Source: Pseudomonas fluorescens (lineage in GTDB: Bacteria; Pseudomonadota; Gammaproteobacteria; Pseudomonadales; Pseudomonadaceae). From it: a stretch of 64,000 nt of DNA. Positions 18,485-29,315 of the stretch are shown here, piece after piece; the first letter of the stretch is position 1, and every line of letters starts with the position of its first letter. Position numbers and translations under genes: made by a program. Location: assembly GCF_902497625.1 (NCBI RefSeq), contig NZ_CABVGX010000035.1, forward strand, positions 1 to 64,000, written 5' to 3'. A model generated the notes under the pieces. That model made no database searches, was not told the DNA's origin, and worked only from the letters and a program-made list of their open reading frames with translations.

Positions 18485-19615
18485 ATGGCTAATCTGCGTA
18501 TTGCGCTGGTGGCGGGTGAGGCTTCCGGTGACATTCTGGGCGCCGGTCTCATGCGCGCGCTCAAGACACGGCATCCGGCTGTCGACTTCATCGGGGTAGG
18601 TGGCCCATTGATGCAGGCCGAAGGCCTGACCTCGTATTTCCCGATGGAGCGTCTTTCGGTCATGGGCCTGGTCGAAGTGCTCGGTCGGCTGCGCGAGTTG
18701 CTCAAGCGCCGCAAGACGCTCATTGCAGACCTGATCGCCGAGAAACCGGACGTGTTCATCGGCATCGATGCACCGGACTTCACCCTCAACATCGAACTCA
18801 AACTGCGTCAGGCCGGTATCAAGACCGTGCATTACGTCAGCCCGTCCGTCTGGGCATGGCGGCAGAAGCGAGTGCTGAAGATCCGCGAAGGCTGCGACCT
18901 GATGCTGACGCTGTTTCCGTTTGAAGCCAAATTTTATGAAGACAAGGGCGTGCCGGTGCGGTTTGTCGGGCACTCCCTCGCGGACGCGATTCCACTGCAG
19001 GCTGATCGCGCCGCCGCGCGCGCTGAACTCGGTTTGCCTGACGGGCCGCTGGTCGCCCTGATGCCCGGCAGTCGCGGCGGTGAAGTCGGGCGTCTCGGTG
19101 CTCTGTTCCTCGATACCGCCCAACGTTTGCGCGCCATGCGTCCCGGGGTCCGGTTCGTCATGCCGTGCGCCAGTCCCGAGCGTCGTAAACAGCTTGAAGA
19201 ATTGCTCGCCGGTCGCGATCTGCCACTGACCCTGCTGGATGGCAAATCGCATCTGGCGCTCGCCGCGTGCGATGCGGTGCTGATTGCTTCCGGAACAGCT
19301 ACGCTTGAAGCGTTGTTGTACAAGCGGCCGATGGTAGTGGCCTATCGTCTGGCGCCGCTGACGTTCTGGATTCTCAAGCGCATGGTCAAGAGCCCATACG
19401 TGTCGCTGCCGAACCTGCTGGCCCAGCGTCTGTTGGTACCGGAATTGTTGCAGGACGATGCGACGGTCGAGGCGCTGGCACAGACGTTGTCCCCCCTGAT
19501 CGAAGGCGGCGAGGAACAGACTCGCGGCTTCGATGAAATTCACCGGACCTTGCGTCTGGATGCCTCCAATCAGGCGGCGGACGCGGTGTTGAAGTTGATT
19601 GGCGAAACAAAATGA
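18485..19615 (+). CDS. lpxB: Lipid-A-disaccharide synthase
   Basis: Glycosyltransferase (family GT19) condensing UDP-diacylglucosamine with lipid X to form the lipid A disaccharide on the cytoplasmic face of the inner membrane. 376 residues with the GEASGDILGAGLM N-terminal motif, VSPSVWAWRQKR, LMPGSRGGEVGRL and the nucleotide-binding ASGTATLEALL. It overlaps rnhB by four bases (ATGA). Confidence 0.97.
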   Translation: MANLRIALVAGEASGDILGAGLMRALKTRHPAVDFIGVGGPLMQAEGLTSYFPMERLSVMGLVEVLGRLRELLKRRKTLIADLIAEKPDVFIGIDAPDFTLNIELKLRQAGIKTVHYVSPSVWAWRQKRVLKIREGCDLMLTLFPFEAKFYEDKGVPVRFVGHSLADAIPLQADRAAARAELGLPDGPLVALMPGSRGGEVGRLGALFLDTAQRLRAMRPGVRFVMPCASPERRKQLEELLAGRDLPLTLLDGKSHLALAACDAVLIASGTATLEALLYKRPMVVAYRLAPLTFWILKRMVKSPYVSLPNLLAQRLLVPELLQDDATVEALAQTLSPLIEGGEEQTRGFDEIHRTLRLDASNQAADAVLKLIGETK

Positions 19616-20253
19616 TAAAAAACAGCGTTCAGATGGGGCTGGATTTCACCTTGGTCGCCGAGCTCGAAGACATGGTTGCCGGTGTCGACGAAGTCGGCCG
19701 CGGCCCGCTCTGTGGTGCAGTGGTCACGGCGGCGGTCATTCTCGATCCGAAGCGGCCTATTTTAGGCCTGAATGATTCGAAGAAGCTCACCGAAGCCCGC
19801 CGTGAAAAGCTTTATGACGAAATTTGCGAAAAAGCGCTGAGCTGGAGCATTGCTCGTGCGGAAGTCGATGAAATCGATCAACTGAATATCCTGCACGCCA
19901 CCATGCTGGCCATGCAGCGCGCGATCGAAGGCCTGCATATTCAGCCGAAACTGGCGATGATCGACGGCAATCGTTGTCCGAAATTATCCATGCGCGCCGA
20001 GGCGGTGATTCAGGGCGATGGCAAGGTTCCAGCCATCGCCGCGGCGTCGATTCTGGCCAAGGTCAGTCGCGACCGCGAGATGGCTGCCTTCGAACTGATT
20101 TACCCGGGCTACGGCATCGGTGGCCACAAGGGTTACCCGACCCCCGCGCATCTCGAGGCATTGGCTCGGCTGGGCCCGACCCCGATTCACCGGCGTTCGT
20201 TTGCGCCTGTTCGCATGGCGTATGAAGCGCGGGAAATCCTGATCGAGGGTTAG
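19612..20253 (+). CDS. rnhB: Ribonuclease HII
   Basis: Endonuclease that removes RNA from RNA-DNA hybrids and initiates excision of misincorporated ribonucleotides. Catalytic acidic residues are seen in VAGVDEVGRGPLCG (DE), in MIDGNRCPK and in AKVSRDREM. The ATG at 19612 overlaps the lpxB stop and gives 213 residues; a second in-frame ATG at 19633 (MGLDFTLV) is the alternative. It ends the lpx cluster and is followed by a terminator. Confidence 0.95.
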   Translation: MIKNSVQMGLDFTLVAELEDMVAGVDEVGRGPLCGAVVTAAVILDPKRPILGLNDSKKLTEARREKLYDEICEKALSWSIARAEVDEIDQLNILHATMLAMQRAIEGLHIQPKLAMIDGNRCPKLSMRAEAVIQGDGKVPAIAAASILAKVSRDREMAAFELIYPGYGIGGHKGYPTPAHLEALARLGPTPIHRRSFAPVRMAYEAREILIEG

Positions 20254-20275
20254 TCGCAAGGCTGATGTTTTCGCC

Positions 20276-20307
20276 AAGGCCCGGTACAATCCGGGCCTTG
20301 TTGTTTT
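20276..20307 (+). terminator. Intrinsic terminator between rnhB and dnaE
   Basis: Stem AAGGCCCGG / CCGGGCCTT with loop TACAAT, then GTTGTTTT. The loop also reads as a good -10 hexamer, but no matching -35 is visible, so I favour a terminator. Confidence 0.7.
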
Positions 20308-20329
20308 CATGCTCACAGACAGGATCACC

Positions 20330-23300
20330 ATGCCGGCTTCATTCGTTCATCTACGCCTGCACTCTGAATACTCCCTGGTCGACGGTCTGGTGCGGATCAA
20401 GCCGCTGGTCAAGACCCTGGTCGGCATGAACATGCCTGCCGTGGCGGTCACTGACCAGAACAACATGTGTTCTCTGGTCAAATTTTATAAAGCGGCGATG
20501 GGCGCGGGGATCAAACCGATCTGCGGCGCCGACCTGTGGCTGTCGAACAAAGACCCGGACAATGCGCTGAGCCGGATCAGCCTGCTGGCGATGAACGCCG
20601 TGGGTTATCGCAACCTGACCGAACTGATATCCCGCGGTTTCATCGACGGCCAACGCAATGGCTCGATCATCATCGAGCGCGAGTGGGTAGCCGAGGCCAG
20701 TGAAGGCCTGATCATGTTGTCGGCGGCGAAGGAAGGCGAAGTCGGCCAGGCCCTGCTTGGCGGCAATCCTGCCGAAGCGGAAACCCTCGCCCGCGAATGG
20801 ATGGCCGTGTTCCCGGACCGCTTCTATCTGGAAATCCAGCGTACCAGCCGCCCGAATGATGAAGAACAACTGCACGCTGCCGTGGCCTTGGCCGATAAAA
20901 TCGGCGCGCCGCTGGTGGCGACCAACGATGTGCGCTTCATCAAACAGGAAGATTTCGAGGCGCACGAGACCCGCGTCTGCATCGGTGAAGGCCGCGCCCT
21001 CGACGATCCGCGGCGCTCGAAGAATTACAGCGATCAGCAATACCTCAAGAGCGCTGAGGAAATGGCCGAGCTGTTCAGCGACATTCCCGAGGCGCTGCAG
21101 AACACCGTCGAAATCGCCAAGCGATGCAATATCGAAGTGAAGTTGGGCAAGCACTTTCTGCCTAACTTCCCGATTCCGGATGGCATGACCATCGACGAGT
21201 ATTTCCGCAAGGTGTCGTTCGACGGTCTGGAAGATCGCCTCAGCGTCCTGCTGCCCAAGGACACGACCGAAGACTACGAAGCCAAGCGACAGGTGTACGT
21301 CGATCGACTGAATTTCGAGCTGGACATCATTATCCAGATGGGCTTCCCGGGTTACTTCCTGATCGTGATGGACTTTATCCAGTGGGCCAAGAGCAATGGC
21401 GTACCAGTTGGTCCTGGCCGGGGGTCGGGTGCCGGTTCGTTGGTAGCCTATGTGCAGAAGATCACCGACCTCGATCCGCTGGAATATGACCTGCTGTTCG
21501 AACGTTTCCTCAACCCGGAACGGGTCTCCATGCCCGACTTCGACGTCGACTTTTGCATGGACGGCCGCGACCGGGTGATCGACTACGTGGCCGAGAAATA
21601 CGGCCGTAACGCGGTGAGCCAGATCATCACCTTCGGTTCCATGGCGGCCAAAGCTGTGGTGCGTGACGTGGCGCGGGTGCAGGGCAAGTCTTACGGTTTG
21701 GCCGATCGTCTGTCGAAGATGATTCCGTTCGAAGTCGGCATGACCCTGGAAAAGGCTTACGAGCAGGAAGAAATCCTGCGTGACTTCATCAAGGTCGATG
21801 AAGAAGCTGCGGAAATCTGGGAAATGGCGCGCAAGCTCGAAGGCGTGGTGCGTAACGTCGGCAAGCACGCCGGTGGCGTGGTAATCGCCCCGACCAAACT
21901 GACCGACTTTTCGCCGATCTATTGCGATGAAGCCGGCGATGGCCTGGTCACCCAGTTCGACAAGGATGACGTTGAAGCCGCGGGTCTGGTGAAGTTCGAC
22001 TTCCTCGGTCTGCGCACCCTGACGGTCATTGACTGGGCGCTGAAAACCATCAACCGCGACCGCGCCAAGGTCGATGAGCCGCCGCTCGACATCGCCTTTA
22101 TTCCGCTCGACGACAAACCGACCTATCAGCTGCTGCAGAAAGCCGAAACCACGGCGGTGTTCCAGCTCGAGTCCCGGGGCATGAAGGAGCTGATCAAAAA
22201 GCTCAAGCCCGACTGTCTGGAAGACCTGATCGCACTGGTAGCACTGTTCCGTCCCGGCCCGCTGCAGTCGGGCATGGTTGACGACTTTATCAATCGCAAG
22301 CACGGGCGTGCCGAACTGGCGTACCCGCACTCGGACTATCAATACGAAGGCCTCAAGCCAGTATTGGCACCGACCTACGGCATCATCCTGTATCAGGAAC
22401 AGGTGATGCAGATTGCCCAGGTCATGGCCGGCTACACCCTTGGCGGTGCGGACATGCTGCGTCGAGCCATGGGCAAGAAAAAACCCGAAGAAATGGCCAA
22501 GCAGCGCGGGGGGTTCATTGAAGGTTGCGCGACCAATAATATTGATGCCGACCTGGCCGGTAACATTTTCGACCTGGTGGAAAAATTCGCCGGCTACGGC
22601 TTCAACAAGTCTCACTCCGCCGCTTACGGACTGGTGTCGTACCAGACTGCATGGCTGAAGACACACTACCCGGCGCCGTTCATGGCGGCGGTGTTGTCGG
22701 CGGACATGCACAACACCGACAAGGTCGTGACCTTGATCGAAGAAATTCGCACCATGAAGCTGCGTCTCGACGCACCGGATGTGAATACCTCCGAATTCAA
22801 GTTCACGGTGAACGACGAAGGCCGGATCATCTACGGCCTCGGCGCGATCAAGGGTGTCGGTGAAGGGCCGGTCGAAGCCATTACCGAAGCGCGCCAGGAC
22901 GGACCGTTCAAGGACCTGTTCGACTTCTGCGCGCGGGTCGACCTCAAACGGATCAACAAGCGCACCCTCGACGGTTTGATCCGCAGCGGCGCTCTGGATC
23001 GTCTGGGACCTTGTTTCCATGACGAACCGAAAGCCTATCAAGCGAGTATCGACCAGAATCGCGCGATCCTGCTCAATGCGATGGAAGGGGCGATCAAGGC
23101 CGCCGAGCAAACCGCGCGCACCCACGACAGTGGGCATGCCGACCTGTTTGGCGGACTGTTCGTCGAGGAAGACGCGGACGTCTACGCCAACCACCGCAAG
23201 GCGAAAGAGCTGACGCTCAAGGAACGCCTGAAAGGCGAGAAAGACACGCTGGGTCTGTACCTGACCGGGCACCCGATTGACGAATACGAAGGCGAAATTC

Positions 23301-23851
23301 GCCGCTTTGCCCGTCAGCGCATCATTGATCTCAAGCCCGCTCGCGATACACAGACCGTCGCCGGCATGATCATCGCGCTGCGGGTGATGAAGAATAAAAA
23401 GGGCGACAAGATGGGGTTCATCACCCTGGACGATCGCTCCGGCCGCATCGAAGCTTCGCTGTTCGCCGAGGCGTTCCATTCGGCGCAGTCGCTGCTGCAG
23501 ACCGACGCGATGGTGGTGGTCGAAGGCGAGGTCAGCAACGACGATTTTTCCGGCGGTTTGCGCTTGCGGGTCAAGCGCGTCATGAGCATGGAAGATGCGC
23601 GCACCAATCTTGCCGAGAGCCTGCGTCTGAAATTGCAGACCAAAGACCTCAAGGGCGATCAGCTACGCTGGCTGGGTGAGTTGTTCAAACGCCACCGCGG
23701 CGCGTGCCCGATTACCATGGAGTACACGAGCCCCGATGCGAAAGCCTTGCTGCAGTTCGGCGAGACCTGGCGGATCGACCCGGCGGATGCGTTGATTCAA
23801 GCCCTGCGTGACCAGTTCGGGCGAGACAACGTCTTCCTCCAATACCGTTGA
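20330..23851 (+). CDS. dnaE: DNA polymerase III subunit alpha
   Basis: Catalytic subunit of the replicative polymerase, class C family, 1173 residues. The N-terminal PHP domain begins FVHLRLHSEYSLVDG; the polymerase active-site aspartates are in MPDFDVDFCMDGRDR near residue 403; helix-hairpin-helix and OB-fold (GFITLDDRSGRIEASLF) regions follow near the C-terminus. The ATG at 20330 gives MPASFVHLRL, preceded by AGGATC; an in-frame ATG at 20309 falls just after the terminator. accA follows after 153 bases with no clear terminator. Confidence 0.98.
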   Translation: MPASFVHLRLHSEYSLVDGLVRIKPLVKTLVGMNMPAVAVTDQNNMCSLVKFYKAAMGAGIKPICGADLWLSNKDPDNALSRISLLAMNAVGYRNLTELISRGFIDGQRNGSIIIEREWVAEASEGLIMLSAAKEGEVGQALLGGNPAEAETLAREWMAVFPDRFYLEIQRTSRPNDEEQLHAAVALADKIGAPLVATNDVRFIKQEDFEAHETRVCIGEGRALDDPRRSKNYSDQQYLKSAEEMAELFSDIPEALQNTVEIAKRCNIEVKLGKHFLPNFPIPDGMTIDEYFRKVSFDGLEDRLSVLLPKDTTEDYEAKRQVYVDRLNFELDIIIQMGFPGYFLIVMDFIQWAKSNGVPVGPGRGSGAGSLVAYVQKITDLDPLEYDLLFERFLNPERVSMPDFDVDFCMDGRDRVIDYVAEKYGRNAVSQIITFGSMAAKAVVRDVARVQGKSYGLADRLSKMIPFEVGMTLEKAYEQEEILRDFIKVDEEAAEIWEMARKLEGVVRNVGKHAGGVVIAPTKLTDFSPIYCDEAGDGLVTQFDKDDVEAAGLVKFDFLGLRTLTVIDWALKTINRDRAKVDEPPLDIAFIPLDDKPTYQLLQKAETTAVFQLESRGMKELIKKLKPDCLEDLIALVALFRPGPLQSGMVDDFINRKHGRAELAYPHSDYQYEGLKPVLAPTYGIILYQEQVMQIAQVMAGYTLGGADMLRRAMGKKKPEEMAKQRGGFIEGCATNNIDADLAGNIFDLVEKFAGYGFNKSHSAAYGLVSYQTAWLKTHYPAPFMAAVLSADMHNTDKVVTLIEEIRTMKLRLDAPDVNTSEFKFTVNDEGRIIYGLGAIKGVGEGPVEAITEARQDGPFKDLFDFCARVDLKRINKRTLDGLIRSGALDRLGPCFHDEPKAYQASIDQNRAILLNAMEGAIKAAEQTARTHDSGHADLFGGLFVEEDADVYANHRKAKELTLKERLKGEKDTLGLYLTGHPIDEYEGEIRRFARQRIIDLKPARDTQTVAGMIIALRVMKNKKGDKMGFITLDDRSGRIEASLFAEAFHSAQSLLQTDAMVVVEGEVSNDDFSGGLRLRVKRVMSMEDARTNLAESLRLKLQTKDLKGDQLRWLGELFKRHRGACPITMEYTSPDAKALLQFGETWRIDPADALIQALRDQFGRDNVFLQYR

Positions 23852-24004
23852 CGGTCAGGCTTCATTCTTTGCCATGAAGAGCGGAAGCTGATCTCGACCA
23901 CATTTTTTAATCTCGACCTGAACGCGCCTGTCCCTTAAGGTAGGGCGCGAATAGACAACCGGCCGGCCCAAGCTCTCTTGGACGTCGACCCTAGACGGAC
24001 GCCT

Positions 24005-24952
24005 ATGAACCCGAATTTTCTAGATTTCGAACAGCCGATCGCCGACCTGCAAGCCAAGATCGAAGAGTTGCGCTTGGTCGGTAATGACAATTCGCTGAAT
24101 ATCGGCGAAGAGATCTCCCGCCTGCAGGAAAAAAGCAGCACGCTGACCGAAGACATCTTCGGCAAGCTGACCAGCTGGCAGATCGCGCGTCTGGCGCGTC
24201 ATCCGAAACGTCCTTATACCCTGGACTACATCGAACACATCTTCACCGAGTTCGACGAGTTGCACGGTGACCGTCACTTCTCCGACGACGCTGCGATCGT
24301 CGGTGGCGTCGCCCGTCTCGACGACCAGCCGGTGATGATCATCGGTCACCAGAAAGGCCGCGAAGTACGCGAGAAAGTTCGTCGCAACTTTGGCATGCCA
24401 CGTCCTGAAGGCTACCGCAAAGCGTGCCGCCTCATGGAAATGGCCGAACGCTTCAAGATGCCGATCCTGACCTTCATTGATACCCCGGGCGCTTACCCTG
24501 GTATCGATGCCGAAGAACGCAACCAGAGCGAAGCCATCGCCTGGAACCTGCGCGTCATGGCTCGCCTGAAAACGCCAATCATCGCCACCGTGATTGGTGA
24601 GGGTGGTTCTGGCGGCGCACTGGCGATTGGCGTGTGCGATCAGCTGAACATGCTCCAGTACTCGACGTACGCGGTGATTTCGCCGGAAGGCTGTGCCTCG
24701 ATTCTGTGGAAGACCGCCGAGAAAGCGCCGGATGCCGCTGAAGCCATGGGCATCACCGCCGAGCGCCTGAAAGGCCTGGGTATCGTTGACAAGGTGATCG
24801 GCGAACCACTGGGCGGCGCTCATCGCAATCCGGCCGTTGCCGCCGCTTCGATCCGCGCGGAATTGAGTTCGCAATTGGCGATGCTCAAGGAATTCGATAC
24901 CGAAGCGCTGTTGACCCGTCGTTACGAGCGCCTGATGAGCTACGGTCTCTGA
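24005..24952 (+). CDS. accA: Acetyl-CoA carboxylase carboxyltransferase subunit alpha
   Basis: With AccD transfers carboxyl from biotin to acetyl-CoA, making malonyl-CoA for fatty acid synthesis. 315 residues starting MNPNFLDFEQPIADLQAKIEEL. The crotonase-type core shows TFIDTPGAYPGIDAEERNQSEAIA and GEGGSGGALAIGVCD, with glycines for the oxyanion hole. An upstream in-frame start at 23978 would add nine residues and is less likely. A REPIN lies directly downstream. Confidence 0.97.
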   Translation: MNPNFLDFEQPIADLQAKIEELRLVGNDNSLNIGEEISRLQEKSSTLTEDIFGKLTSWQIARLARHPKRPYTLDYIEHIFTEFDELHGDRHFSDDAAIVGGVARLDDQPVMIIGHQKGREVREKVRRNFGMPRPEGYRKACRLMEMAERFKMPILTFIDTPGAYPGIDAEERNQSEAIAWNLRVMARLKTPIIATVIGEGGSGGALAIGVCDQLNMLQYSTYAVISPEGCASILWKTAEKAPDAAEAMGITAERLKGLGIVDKVIGEPLGGAHRNPAVAAASIRAELSSQLAMLKEFDTEALLTRRYERLMSYGL

Positions 24953-24969
24953 TCTGACCTCGGCTTCAA

Positions 24970-25060
24970 TGTGGGAGCGAGCCTGCTCGCGATGGCGGTT
25001 CAACATTCAACTGATCGGTTGAGTGTGTGACTGCAATCGCGAGCAAGCCCGCTCCCACAT
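24970..25060. repeat. REP doublet (REPIN), GTGGGAGCGAGCCTGCTCGCGA type
   Basis: Left copy GTGGGAGCGAGCCTGCTC starts at 24971 and the right copy ends GCTCCCAC at 25058; about 45 bases lie between the cores. It occupies the accA-tilS gap and ends about 25 bases before the tilS start. Confidence 0.88.
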
Positions 25061-25083
25061 TTGATTTGTGCAAAGGGAAAGAT

Positions 25084-26412
25084 ATGGATCGGGCCACGAT
25101 TGATTTGCCTTCCCGGCTTTTGATGAGTCTGAAGCTATGGCGCAACGTCAAAACCTGGCGCGTCGCGTTCTCCGGTGGCCTTGATTCCACCGTCCTGTTG
25201 CATCTGCTTGTACACCTCGCAAAAACCACATCCCTCCCAGAACTCAGAGCCATCCACGTTCACCATGGTCTTCAGGCGGCGGCGGATGCGTGGCCGCAAC
25301 ACTGTCTGTCGGTCTGTGACGCATGGGGCGTACCGTTGCAGGTAATCCGCGTGCAGGTTCGGCCTGGCGCCAGCCTCGAACGGGCAGCACGGGATGCGCG
25401 GTATGACGCCTTCGATGCAGCAACTCAGGCCGGTGACGTACTGCTCACCGGTCAACACCGGGACGATCAGGCGGAAACCTTGTTGTTCCGGTTGCTGCGC
25501 GGGGCAGGGGTGCGTGGGATGGCAGGCATGCCGGGTCAGCGCTCGTTGGGCCGCGGGCATTTGCTGCGTCCGTTGCTGGATGTCACACGCGCGGAGCTGG
25601 AAGCCTACGCCGCGGAGCACGGGTTGAGCTGGATCGAAGACCCGACAAATGAAGATCGGCGCTTCTCGCGCAATTACCTAAGGCATCAAATCTTTCCTGA
25701 ACTGACCGAGCGCTGGCCGCAAGCCACCGCCAACATGGCTCGCAGTGCGGCGCATTTGCGGGAGGCACAAGGGTTGCTCGATGAATTGGCGCTGATCGAC
25801 CTGAGCGCTGCACAGACCGTCAGTGATCTCCCTTGGCTCGGCGTGCCGTCCCTCGAACTGGCGCCGCTCGCACTATTGTCCGCCGCTCGACAGCGCAATG
25901 CGCTCAGTCACTGGCTCTCGCCAGTGACCAGCCTGCCCGACAGCGACCATTGGTCGGGGTGGGATGATCTGCGTGATGCCTCGGGCGACGCCCGGCCAAT
26001 CTGGCGTCTGGCCGATGGCGAACTGCATCGGGCCGGGGGGCGAATCTGGTGGTTGTCCGGCGCCTGGTTGCGCGATCCGCTGGCATCGAACGAATGGCTG
26101 GAGCAAGCGAAAGCTCTGACGTTGCCGGATAATGGCGTGCTGACGATCAGCGGCAGCGTCCCAAATGGACCGCTGCAGGTGCGCTATCGTGAAGGTGGCG
26201 AAGTCATGTATCTGCCTGGGCGTGGGCATCGCGATCTCAAGCGCCTGCTCAATGAAAGTGCCGTTCCCGCGTTCGTCCGTGGCAGATTGCCGCTGCTGTA
26301 TCAGGGCGAGCAATTGCTGGCGGTCGCCAATCTGCGGGGCTTGAATGGCAGTGATCCGCATGGCTGGCATTTGCATTGGCAGCCGCCAACCGAAGATCAA
26401 GGTTTGAGCTGA
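25084..26412 (+). CDS. tilS: tRNA(Ile)-lysidine synthase
   Basis: Modifies C34 of tRNA-Ile(CAU) to lysidine so that it reads AUA and is charged with isoleucine. The PP-loop ATP site SGGLDSTVLLHLL lies at about residues 30-42, followed by the N-type domain with HVHHGLQ and DVLLTGQHRDDQAETLLFRLLRG, and two C-terminal domains. I use the ATG at 25084 (442 residues, AAGGGAAA ribosome binding site); the frame extends upstream into the REPIN to 25027, and those 19 codons are very unlikely to be translated. Confidence 0.94.
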   Translation: MDRATIDLPSRLLMSLKLWRNVKTWRVAFSGGLDSTVLLHLLVHLAKTTSLPELRAIHVHHGLQAAADAWPQHCLSVCDAWGVPLQVIRVQVRPGASLERAARDARYDAFDAATQAGDVLLTGQHRDDQAETLLFRLLRGAGVRGMAGMPGQRSLGRGHLLRPLLDVTRAELEAYAAEHGLSWIEDPTNEDRRFSRNYLRHQIFPELTERWPQATANMARSAAHLREAQGLLDELALIDLSAAQTVSDLPWLGVPSLELAPLALLSAARQRNALSHWLSPVTSLPDSDHWSGWDDLRDASGDARPIWRLADGELHRAGGRIWWLSGAWLRDPLASNEWLEQAKALTLPDNGVLTISGSVPNGPLQVRYREGGEVMYLPGRGHRDLKRLLNESAVPAFVRGRLPLLYQGEQLLAVANLRGLNGSDPHGWHLHWQPPTEDQGLS

Positions 26413-26686
26413 TAGGGGCTTTCCGGTAGACTACGCTCCCTTCTTGATACAACTTCTGTGGATTCGCCTGAATTGCAGCAGTTGCCGATTACCAAGCAGT
26501 CTTTGCTGGGCGATTCCAAAAAATGTGTAGCGAGCAACGTACCGGTGTTTCATTTCCCGGTCTGTCCCAACGCGGCGGTTTTTTCGAAGGTTGCACTGTG
26601 ATTAATGCAGGTGATCGGGGGCTTCGGCCTTCCTTCGCTTTCCCCGGCGGCTCGTACCGCTTTAACGCAGACTTCTAGGGTTTTTC
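26413..26686 (+). other. Intergenic leader upstream of pyrG
   Basis: 274 bases without a gene. The DNA is less GC-rich than the flanks near 26435-26540 and probably carries the pyrG promoter, but I cannot pick hexamers with confidence. A GC-rich stretch, GGGGGCTTCGGCC at 26618-26630 with CCCCGG at 26643-26648, could form a weak stem shortly before the start codon. Confidence 0.3.
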
Positions 26687-28318
<1,632 letters not shown>

Positions 28319-28323
28319 TTCCA

Positions 28324-29169
28324 ATGGCGCAGAAGATCATCCGCGTAGGCGACATCGAGATTGCCAACGACAAGCCGATGGTGCTGTTCGGTGGCATGAA
28401 CGTGCTGGAAAGCCGCGACATGGCGATGCAGGTCTGCGAAGAGTACGTCAAGGTGACCGCGAAGCTCGGCATCCCTTACGTGTTCAAGGCCAGCTTCGAC
28501 AAGGCCAATCGTTCCTCCGTGACCTCTTACCGTGGCCCTGGCCTGGAAGAAGGCATGCGGATTTTCCAGGACATCAAGCAAGCCTTTGGCGTGCCGATCA
28601 TTACTGACGTCCACGAGCCGGATCAGGCTGCGGTCGTTGCTGAAGTCTGCGACATCATCCAGCTGCCTGCTTTCCTGTCGCGCCAGACCGACCTCGTGGT
28701 CGCGATGGCCAAGACCGGCGCGGTCATCAACATCAAGAAAGCCCAGTTTCTCGCTCCTCAGGAAATGAAGCACATCCTGAGCAAATGCGTTGAAGCGGGT
28801 AACGATCAGTTGATCCTCTGCGAGCGCGGTTCAAGCTTTGGCTACAACAACCTGGTCGTCGACATGCTCGGCTTCGGCATCATGAAGCAGTTCGAATACC
28901 CGGTGTTTTTCGACGTGACCCACGCCCTGCAAATGCCCGGAGGTCGTGCCGATTCCGCTGGCGGTCGTCGCGCCCAGGTCCTCGATCTGGCCAAGGCCGG
29001 CATGAGCCAGTCGCTGGCCGGCCTGTTCCTTGAAGCGCACCCGGATCCGGACAATGCCAAATGCGATGGTCCTTGCGCGCTGCGTCTGGACAAACTGGAG
29101 CCATTCCTGGCCCAGCTCAAAGCCCTGGACGAGTTGGTGAAAAGTTTTCCTGCCGTGGAAACCGCGTAA
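28324..29169 (+). CDS. kdsA: 2-dehydro-3-deoxyphosphooctonate aldolase (KDO-8-phosphate synthase)
   Basis: Condenses phosphoenolpyruvate with arabinose 5-phosphate to KDO-8-phosphate for the lipopolysaccharide inner core. 281 residues. PEP/A5P-binding elements FKASFDKANRSSVTSYRGPG, ITDVHEPDQA, and CERGSSFGYNNLVVDM are visible. The ATG at 28324 lies just after the pyrG stop and a GAAGGCG sequence. A compact REP pair separates it from eno. Confidence 0.97.
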   Translation: MAQKIIRVGDIEIANDKPMVLFGGMNVLESRDMAMQVCEEYVKVTAKLGIPYVFKASFDKANRSSVTSYRGPGLEEGMRIFQDIKQAFGVPIITDVHEPDQAAVVAEVCDIIQLPAFLSRQTDLVVAMAKTGAVINIKKAQFLAPQEMKHILSKCVEAGNDQLILCERGSSFGYNNLVVDMLGFGIMKQFEYPVFFDVTHALQMPGGRADSAGGRRAQVLDLAKAGMSQSLAGLFLEAHPDPDNAKCDGPCALRLDKLEPFLAQLKALDELVKSFPAVETA

Positions 29170-29184
29170 CTGCGGATTTCCACC

Positions 29185-29248
29185 GTAGGAGCCGGCTTGC
29201 TGGCGATAGCGATCCTGAACACGCTACCGCCAGCAAGGCGGCTCCTAC
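29185..29248. repeat. REP doublet (REPIN), GTAGGAGCCGGCTTGCTGGCGA type
   Basis: GTAGGAGCCGGCTTGCTGGC at 29185 faces GCCAGCAAGGCGGCTCCTAC ending at 29248, with a short spacer. It is the most compact REPIN in the window. Located in the kdsA-eno gap. Confidence 0.85.
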
Positions 29249-29315
29249 AGGATTTGATCCAAAAGTATAAATCGATCGGTAAAGCGTCTTCGTCAACTTT
29301 GGAGTGTTTACAACA

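Noticed and set aside
20285..20290. TACAAT as a dnaE -10 hexamer
   Set aside because: It is the loop of a strong terminator hairpin and has no -35 partner.
20351..23479. Open frame of more than 1000 codons on the minus strand opposite dnaE
   Set aside because: High-GC third positions keep the complementary frame open; no family similarity, and dnaE is certain.
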